Source: Dinoroseobacter sp013215265 (GTDB lineage Bacteria > Pseudomonadota > Alphaproteobacteria > Rhodobacterales > Rhodobacteraceae). From it: a stretch of DNA of 64,000 nt. Location: positions 620,001-684,000 of the forward strand of contig OY829366.1 of assembly GCA_963691755.1 (NCBI GenBank), in the 5' to 3' direction. Positions within the stretch are counted from its first letter, which is position 1. Every line of letters begins with the position of its first letter. Shown piece after piece: positions 58,565-64,000 of this stretch. A program made the position numbers and the translations under genes. The notes under the pieces are model-generated. The model was not told the DNA's origin. It saw only the letters and a program-made list of their open reading frames with translations, and ran no database searches.

Positions 58565-60712
58565 ATGCAAAGCCAAAACGGCCAAACCGTGCCCTTAACC
58601 CGAGATATTGCGTTGATTGGTGGTGGGCATACTCATGCGCTGGTCTTGCGGTCCTTCGCGATGAAACCCATTCCCGGGGCGCGGCTGACACTAATCAACC
58701 CTGGTCCCACTGCACCTTATTCTGGAATGTTGCCAGGGCACGTTGCAGGTCACTACGCGCGTCGAACGCTCGACATAGATTTGGTACGGCTTACCCGTGC
58801 TGCGGGGGCGCGTCTGATTCTTGATCAAGCCGTCGGTATTGACCGGTCCGAAAAACGCATCGTGTTGGGCGCACGCCCGGCGGTCAGTTATGATCTTGCC
58901 TCCATCGATATAGGCATCACCTCAGATCTCCCCGAAATTGAGGGGTTCGAAATTTTTGCGGTTCCTGCAAAACCCCTTGGTCCAATGGCGGAACGGTGGG
59001 AGGCGCATGTTGCCCGCGAAAATCCCGGTCCTGTCGTCATTCTAGGTGGCGGTGTTGCGGGGCTTGAACTGGCAATGGCCTGCGCCCACCGGTTGCATGG
59101 GCGAGCACATGTCACGGTCGTTGATCGTGGGCGCCCAGTTCAGGAGCTATCCCCAAAAACAAGAAACCTTTTGCTGGATGCGCTGGGCAAATATGCCGTG
59201 CAGGTTCGACCCAACTGTCAAATCACAGAGATTGCCGAGGATCACGTTGTGCTTGGAGATGGTACCACCATTCCCGCCGAACTGGTCATTGGCGCTGCAG
59301 GTGCCAAGGCGCAGTCATGGCTGGGTGATACCGGGTTGGAGCTCGAGAATGGGTTTGTACGTGTTGATGCAAGTTTGCGTAGTTCTGATCCTGACATATT
59401 CGCAACCGGCGATTGCGCACATATGATGGACGACCCCAGACCAAAAGCAGGTGTTTTTGCCGTTCGTCAGGCCCCGGTGCTTGCAGAAAACCTGCGTGCT
59501 GCGCTGACCAATAGGCCCAGCAAGCCTTATAAACCTCAAAAAGATTACCTGAAACTGATCTCGCTCGGCGGCAAGAAAGCAGTTGCCGACAAATCCGGTT
59601 TTCGAATTGCGGGCTCGGTATTGTGGAAGCTCAAAGATAAGATCGACCGCGATTTCATGGCGAAATTCGACGATCTCCCAAATATGGGTCAGCCTCTGGT
59701 TCCACCTGGGACGATACATGCAAGCATAGAAGCGCTTTCCGCGGCACCGTTATGCGGTGGGTGCGGGGCAAAAGTCGGCTCAGATGATCTCGATGCAGCC
59801 CTTGCGGTTCTGCCGCACCCGAGGCGTCATGATGTTCTGTCAGTGGCGGGCGACGATGCCGCGCTTCTGAAAACTGAAAATGGCGTTCAGGTTATCAGCA
59901 CGGACCATTTGCGCGCTGTGACGGATGATCCGTGGATGATGGCGCGGATCGCGCTTGTGCATGCGCTGGGTGATGTTTGGGCGATGGGTGCAAAACCGCA
60001 GGCCGTCCTGTCGAGCGTAACCTTGCCACAGATGTCGCCGCGCATGCAGCGGGAGACTTTGCGCGAGATTACCTCGGGCGTGACAGAGATCCTATCCCTC
60101 ATCGGCGCGGACCTTGTCGGTGGTCACACGACGCAGGGAAGCGAGTTGACGCTTGGTTTCACGGTCACTGGTACCACAGCAAATCCCATTACTCTGACTG
60201 GGGCAGAGCCTGGCGATGCGCTCGTTCTGACGCGCCCTTTGGGCACAGGCGTGATGCTAGCAGCCGAGATGCAACGGCGCGCAGATGGTCGAGATATTGC
60301 TGCGCTTCTGGAGGCCATGGCACAACCGCAAATGGATGCCGCAAATGCGCTGGCGCCTATGGCCAAGGCGATGACGGACGTTACAGGATTTAGTTTGATG
60401 GGGCATCTCAAACGGATGTGTGAAGCGTCCGGGACGGGGGCAGACATATCCCTCGATGCCATCCCGATCTACAGGGGCGCTTTGGACGCTGTGAAGGCCG
60501 GGATTAGATCCAGTCTTTACCCAGCTAACCGGGCACCGTTTGATGACATCAGCACAGAGAATCCCAAAGCAGAGCTTCTCTTTGATCCGCAAACCTGTGG
60601 TGGGCTGCTCGCAGCCTTACCAACATCCAAACTTGATGAGTTGACCGAAATTTATCCTGCCGCAGTGCTGATCGGCAGCATCACTGATGCGCAGGGCATC
60701 AAAGTGAATTAA
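58565..60712 (+). CDS. selD: Oxidoreductase-SelD fusion (selenide, water dikinase)
   Basis: 715 aa. Residues about 12-370 are a pyridine nucleotide-disulphide-type flavoprotein (DIALIGGGHTHALVLRSF, then VVILGGGVAGLELAMACA and IFATGDCAHM). Residues about 385-715 are SelD, which makes selenophosphate from selenide and ATP. Its active-site loop is CGGCGAKVG, with Cys400 (in place of selenocysteine) and Lys403, followed by the glycine-rich DALVLTRPLGTG region. Such fusions are known in proteobacteria; the flavin domain may reduce or deliver selenium. It overlaps mnmH by 14 bases at the 3' end, on the opposite strand. Confidence 0.93.
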   Translation: MQSQNGQTVPLTRDIALIGGGHTHALVLRSFAMKPIPGARLTLINPGPTAPYSGMLPGHVAGHYARRTLDIDLVRLTRAAGARLILDQAVGIDRSEKRIVLGARPAVSYDLASIDIGITSDLPEIEGFEIFAVPAKPLGPMAERWEAHVARENPGPVVILGGGVAGLELAMACAHRLHGRAHVTVVDRGRPVQELSPKTRNLLLDALGKYAVQVRPNCQITEIAEDHVVLGDGTTIPAELVIGAAGAKAQSWLGDTGLELENGFVRVDASLRSSDPDIFATGDCAHMMDDPRPKAGVFAVRQAPVLAENLRAALTNRPSKPYKPQKDYLKLISLGGKKAVADKSGFRIAGSVLWKLKDKIDRDFMAKFDDLPNMGQPLVPPGTIHASIEALSAAPLCGGCGAKVGSDDLDAALAVLPHPRRHDVLSVAGDDAALLKTENGVQVISTDHLRAVTDDPWMMARIALVHALGDVWAMGAKPQAVLSSVTLPQMSPRMQRETLREITSGVTEILSLIGADLVGGHTTQGSELTLGFTVTGTTANPITLTGAEPGDALVLTRPLGTGVMLAAEMQRRADGRDIAALLEAMAQPQMDAANALAPMAKAMTDVTGFSLMGHLKRMCEASGTGADISLDAIPIYRGALDAVKAGIRSSLYPANRAPFDDISTENPKAELLFDPQTCGGLLAALPTSKLDELTEIYPAAVLIGSITDAQGIKVN

Positions 60713-61739
60713 TCGCACCTTCAACGCGCGCGGCTAGTAAGGCCAACCCTTGGGGTTTCAAACTATCGCTGTGCAGTTCAAGCGCGACGCTCTGTTTTGC
60801 CTTGCCGTATCGCGGGTCATAGTGACGGACCATCAGGTCTTCAGTGAACGCCCTGAACTGACCCGTCGCAGTCAAGGAGTGCCAACTGGTAATCACCTCG
60901 GCGCTGTGAAGGTCTTGCAACGCCTGTATTCCGTTTTTCAAGCCTTCAGGGTTCTCCCACAAATCAGCATAAGCTTCTGTCAAATAGGCTGCGCGCTCTT
61001 CGACGGGTGCGGTGATGCGAATGCGTGGCGCACCCTTCATGGCCTGCCAAACGCTTGGCGGTACAATGCAACTGCCGACCTTGCTGCTTTCGGCTTCCAA
61101 TATGACTGGACGCTGCGGATCGAGCGCATCGATTGTCTTTGCAAGCACGCCTTCAAATTGCTTCTGGCTCGGCTGGCCGCCTTTACGGGCGCCAAAGGCG
61201 GATCCTCGGTGATTGGCCGCGCCTTCCAGATCCAGCACCTGCACACCGCGCGCTTTCAAAAGCTGCAAAAGCTCGGTTTTGGCTGTCCCAGTATGACCAT
61301 CCAGCAGCACGACTTTGCTTGGAAAGGGTTCATCATGGCAAAGTTTGGCAACCAGTTTGCGATAGCTTTTGTATCCGCCGTTCAAGGTTTCGGCACGCCA
61401 TCCGACCTGGCTCAGATAATTGGCGAATGCGCCTGATCTCTGCCCGCCGCGCCAGCAATACACCAGCGGTTGCCAAGCACCATCGCGATCTGCCAGCGGA
61501 CCTTCAAGATGCGTCGCTATGTTGCGCGCAACCATGGCGGCTCCGACCTTACGGGCGCGAAATCGGCTTTCTCGTACATAAATGGTTCCCACAACAGCGC
61601 GTTCTTCATTGTCCAGCGAGGGAAGATTGATCGCACCGGGGATGTGATCGAGCGCAAACTCAGCTGGGGATCGGGCGTCGATGATCTGATCAAACGGCAA
61701 GGCGTTCAGATCGGCCAACCGCGTTAGCTTGATGGGCAT
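60699..61739 (-). CDS. mnmH: tRNA 2-selenouridine synthase (SelU/MnmH)
   Basis: 346-aa enzyme that uses selenophosphate to turn 2-thiouridine into 2-selenouridine at the wobble position (U34) of tRNAs for Lys, Glu and Gln, through a geranylated intermediate. An N-terminal rhodanese domain holds catalytic Cys95 (VYCWRGGQRSGAF). A P-loop follows at GHTGTAKT (148-155). It directly abuts trhO (stop TGA then ATG) and faces selD, which supplies its selenium donor. Confidence 0.95.
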   Translation of the reverse strand: MPIKLTRLADLNALPFDQIIDARSPAEFALDHIPGAINLPSLDNEERAVVGTIYVRESRFRARKVGAAMVARNIATHLEGPLADRDGAWQPLVYCWRGGQRSGAFANYLSQVGWRAETLNGGYKSYRKLVAKLCHDEPFPSKVVLLDGHTGTAKTELLQLLKARGVQVLDLEGAANHRGSAFGARKGGQPSQKQFEGVLAKTIDALDPQRPVILEAESSKVGSCIVPPSVWQAMKGAPRIRITAPVEERAAYLTEAYADLWENPEGLKNGIQALQDLHSAEVITSWHSLTATGQFRAFTEDLMVRHYDPRYGKAKQSVALELHSDSLKPQGLALLAARVEGAINSL

Positions 61740-62648
61740 TCAGACGCGGCTCGACATGTGAATTTCGCCACGCGCTTTCGAAAGTGCGATCTGCTTCTGG
61801 CGTTCGCGGAAGCGCTCACGATCTTCTTCAGACCGTTCAGACAAACAATGGTGGCAGCTCACCCCGTCTTCGTATTCGGGGCGTTTCAGATCGGCTGGTT
61901 CAAGCGGGCGCCTGCAGGCGCGACACAGGCTATGGTCGCCTTCAACAAGGCCATGTCCGACGGAGACGCGTTCATCAAAAACAAAACAGGCCCCTTCCCA
62001 AAGGCTCTCTTCCGCGGGTACGTCCTCGAGGTATTTCAGGATCCCGCCCTTCAGGTGATATACTTGGTCCACGCCTTGTTGCATCAGGTAGTTTGTTGAT
62101 TTTTCGCACCGAATTCCGCCTGTACAGAACATTGCAATGCGCTTGTTGTGAAAGCGCTCGGCGTTTTGCTCCCACCACTCGGGGAACTGGCGGAAGCTGA
62201 CAGTTTCGGGATCAATCGCACCTTTGAAGGTCCCAATGGCCACTTCATAATCATTTCGTGTATCGATAACGGCCACGTCCGGTGCGCTGATCAGTTCGTT
62301 CCAATCTGCGGGATCGACATATTGTCCAACAGCGCAAACCGGGTCGACCTCCGGCTGGCCCATAGTCACGATTTCTTGCTTCAACCGGACCTTCAAACGC
62401 GGAAAGGGCATTTCGCTGGCGCTGCTTTCTTTCCAGACGAAATCCGCGCATCCCGGGAGCGTTTTGATATGCGCGATCATGGCGTCAATACCCGCGCGTG
62501 ATCCGGCGATGGTACCGTTGATCCCTTCTTTGGCGATCAAAAGGATGCCGCGCACCCCGTTTGACGCTGCAAGTTCCTTCAGCGGGGTGATCAGGGCTTC
62601 GGGATCTTCAAAGCGTGTGAAGTGATATAGGGCTGCCACGGTGACCAT
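61740..62648 (-). CDS. trhO: Oxygen-dependent tRNA uridine(34) hydroxylase TrhO
   Basis: 302-aa rhodanese-family protein (UPF0176, YceA) that makes 5-hydroxyuridine at tRNA position 34. The N-terminal acylphosphatase-like part is VAALYHFTRFEDPEAL to GILLIAKEGINGTIAGS. The rhodanese loop CTGGIRCEKSTNYL holds Cys175 and Cys181, and a C-terminal zinc-binding-like cluster has CRACRRPL and CHHCLS. The ATG at 62648 was chosen because the upstream extension is not family sequence. It is in one operon with mnmH, another U34 enzyme. Confidence 0.92.
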   Translation of the reverse strand: MVTVAALYHFTRFEDPEALITPLKELAASNGVRGILLIAKEGINGTIAGSRAGIDAMIAHIKTLPGCADFVWKESSASEMPFPRLKVRLKQEIVTMGQPEVDPVCAVGQYVDPADWNELISAPDVAVIDTRNDYEVAIGTFKGAIDPETVSFRQFPEWWEQNAERFHNKRIAMFCTGGIRCEKSTNYLMQQGVDQVYHLKGGILKYLEDVPAEESLWEGACFVFDERVSVGHGLVEGDHSLCRACRRPLEPADLKRPEYEDGVSCHHCLSERSEEDRERFRERQKQIALSKARGEIHMSSRV

Positions 62649-62723
62649 GCGCCGCGAGATACGCCGTTGCGCTCGGCCCGGCAAGCCTTAGGGTGCGGGG
62701 CAAATTGACCGGAGGCCACCGCA

Positions 62724-63320
62724 ATGACCCATGCCCTTCTTGTTATCGACGTTCAAAACGACTTCTGCCCGGGAGGGGCCCTTGCAGTTGCGGGGGGAGA
62801 CGAGATCGTGTCCGGGATCAACGCTTTGATGGCTGATTATGATGCCGTTCTTCTAACCCAAGACTGGCATCCGGCAGGGCATTCTTCATTTGCCTCTTCA
62901 CATGATGGCGCGGCGCCCATGAGTGTCATGGACTTTCCGTATGGCCCGCAGGTGTTGTGGCCGGATCATTGTATTCAGGGATCTCACGGCGCCTCTTTCC
63001 ACAAAGACCTCAATGTTGATCGCGCCGATCTGATCATTCGCAAAGGGTATAACCCTGACATCGACAGCTATTCGGCATTCTTTGAAAACGATCATGCCAC
63101 ACCGACGGGTCTGGAAGGTTACTGCCGTACCCGAGGGATCGACACGCTGACCTTGGTGGGGCTCGCCACGGATTTCTGCGTCAACTATTCTGCCGTGGAT
63201 GCCGCTAAACTGGGGTTCAATGTGACGGTACGCCAGGATCTTTGCCGGGCGATTGATTTCGATGGGTCGCTCAAGGCCGCGCAAGACGGAATGTCTTCCG
63301 CTGGCGTTACGCTTTCCTGA
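62724..63320 (+). CDS. pncA: Nicotinamidase
   Basis: 198-aa isochorismatase-fold hydrolase converting nicotinamide to nicotinate for NAD salvage. The catalytic triad is clear: Asp9 (LLVIDVQNDFCPGG), Lys107 (IRKGYNPDIDSYSAF) and Cys152 (LATDFCVNYSA). Metal ligands Asp47, His49 and His53 lie in TQDWHPAGHSSF. GGAGG precedes the ATG. It is followed after 1 base by the YkgJ-like gene, probably in one operon. Confidence 0.96.
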   Translation: MTHALLVIDVQNDFCPGGALAVAGGDEIVSGINALMADYDAVLLTQDWHPAGHSSFASSHDGAAPMSVMDFPYGPQVLWPDHCIQGSHGASFHKDLNVDRADLIIRKGYNPDIDSYSAFFENDHATPTGLEGYCRTRGIDTLTLVGLATDFCVNYSAVDAAKLGFNVTVRQDLCRAIDFDGSLKAAQDGMSSAGVTLS

Positions 63321-63321
63321 G

Positions 63322-64000
63322 ATGTCGCGCGCGGATCGCAGACGTCAGGCCAAGGCATCAGGTCGCGGGGCAGGAACCCTTGATGGGCTTCGCAAGGCCC
63401 TTGAGACGGCGAGCATACCAGGCACGCCGAAACCTGTACTGGACCGGACGCGGGCCATCTTGCTGACCTATTTTGACACCAGCGTTATGCAGGGGAAATC
63501 CTACACGCAGATCGTCAAAGAGCTAGCGGAAGGATTGCCCGCAACAGGCATTGCCGCGGTTGAACTGCAACAAGGTGGAACGCCGCCAGGTCTGGCTTGT
63601 GCGGCGGGCTGCGTGTTCTGTTGCATTCTAACTGGGGATGATGGCGGCACGATCACGGAACACGAGGCCAAAGCCTTATATACGGCCCTCGCGCCATTGG
63701 CGGGTCAAAGCGATGGTCGGTCGTGGCATCCGAAAGCATGCCCCTCGTTAGACCCTGAAACGCGCGCCTGTCGTGCTTATGAGCGAAGACCGATGATTTG
63801 TCGTAGCTACGTGTCTGTCAGTGCGCAGGCGTGCGAGAAAGTGTCGATGGAACAAGACGCCGATGGGCCTGGCGTTCTGGCTGCACAAACCACGTATCTT
63901 GTTGCGCATTCGCTTGCACGGGTTGCGCTGAAAGGCATTGCCAAGGTGAACACATTCGGGATGTCTGAAATCGCACAGGCAGCTGTGGAAGGTGACAGCG
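63322..64000 (+). CDS. YkgJ-like cysteine-cluster protein, 5' part (cut by window edge)
   Basis: 226 codons are visible and the frame stays open to the window end. It starts MSRADRRRQAKASGRG, 1 base after the pncA stop. Cysteines cluster as LACAAGCVFCCILTGDDGG (about residue 95) and WHPKACPSLDPETRACRAYERRPMICRSYVS (about 140-165). This is the C...C..CC...CP....C..Y..RP..CR.Y pattern of the YkgJ family, thought to bind zinc or iron-sulphur. Function unknown. The C-terminus lies outside the window. Confidence 0.8.
   Translation, partial: MSRADRRRQAKASGRGAGTLDGLRKALETASIPGTPKPVLDRTRAILLTYFDTSVMQGKSYTQIVKELAEGLPATGIAAVELQQGGTPPGLACAAGCVFCCILTGDDGGTITEHEAKALYTALAPLAGQSDGRSWHPKACPSLDPETRACRAYERRPMICRSYVSVSAQACEKVSMEQDADGPGVLAAQTTYLVAHSLARVALKGIAKVNTFGMSEIAQAAVEGDS

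Noticed and set aside
1..64000. Mobile elements, prophage, CRISPR, defence systems, tRNA or rRNA genes.
   Set aside because: No transposase, integrase, phage, Cas or toxin-antitoxin products, no regular repeats, and no cloverleaf or rRNA sequence noticed.

Overview
The window reads as chromosomal DNA of a marine alphaproteobacterium of the family Rhodobacteraceae (Roseobacter group). This is inferred from protein character, from the rpsT-dnaA-dnaN-recF neighbourhood, from the flaF-flbT-DUF1217 flagellin-regulation genes typical of alphaproteobacteria, and from CtrA-like TTAA-N7-TTAA half-site pairs ahead of several flagellar operons. No tRNA, rRNA, CRISPR array, insertion sequence or prophage was seen. 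Genes are packed tightly, often with 1-4 base overlaps.

Region 1 (1-10.2 kb): the end of a choline-to-glycine-betaine operon (betI-betB-betA, betA cut by the window edge) with a palindromic operator ahead of betI; a UDP-glucose 4-epimerase; an RTX-type calcium-binding protein probably exported by a type I system; and the tamA-tamB outer-membrane assembly pair.

Region 2 (10.3-41.4 kb): a nearly continuous flagellar cluster of about 31 kb. It encodes the stator (motB, motA and the MotA-associated motE), rod, hook, rings and hook-filament junction (flgB, flgC, flgF, flgG, flgE, flgK, flgL, flgI, flgH, flgA, flgD, fliE, fliK), the export apparatus (fliP, fliQ, fliR, flhA, flhB, fliH, fliI), the MS ring (fliF), one switch protein (fliN), two FliL paralogues, a FlgJ-like rod factor, a separate SLT transglycosylase, a FlgN-like chaperone, flagellin, and flaF, flbT and a DUF1217 protein. 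Three genes here are uncharacterised: a 156-aa DUF6468-like protein, a 651-aa secreted protein directly after motA, and a 121-aa coiled-coil protein after flhB. I found no fliG, fliM, fliD or canonical fliJ.

Region 3 (41.4-52.7 kb): housekeeping and replication genes. ubiE-ubiB (ubiquinone synthesis) lie divergent from mutM, followed by an enoyl-CoA hydratase, rpsT with a clear terminator, a 540-base non-coding stretch with clustered GANTC sites and a 21-base palindrome, then dnaA, dnaN and recF. gyrB is convergent with recF.

Region 4 (52.8-64 kb): an AttEFGH-like ABC cassette (ATPase, 802-aa permease, lipocalin-like secreted protein), a membrane-anchored alpha/beta hydrolase, and a wobble-uridine tRNA modification group. 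That group consists of an oxidoreductase-SelD fusion, mnmH (2-selenouridine synthase) and trhO (5-hydroxyuridine formation). The window ends with nicotinamidase pncA and the start of a YkgJ-like cysteine-cluster protein.

The best leads for new biology are the 651-aa secreted protein next to motA, the tandem hairpins in the flagellin leader beside flaF-flbT, the shared CtrA-like promoter code, and the selD-mnmH-trhO grouping.
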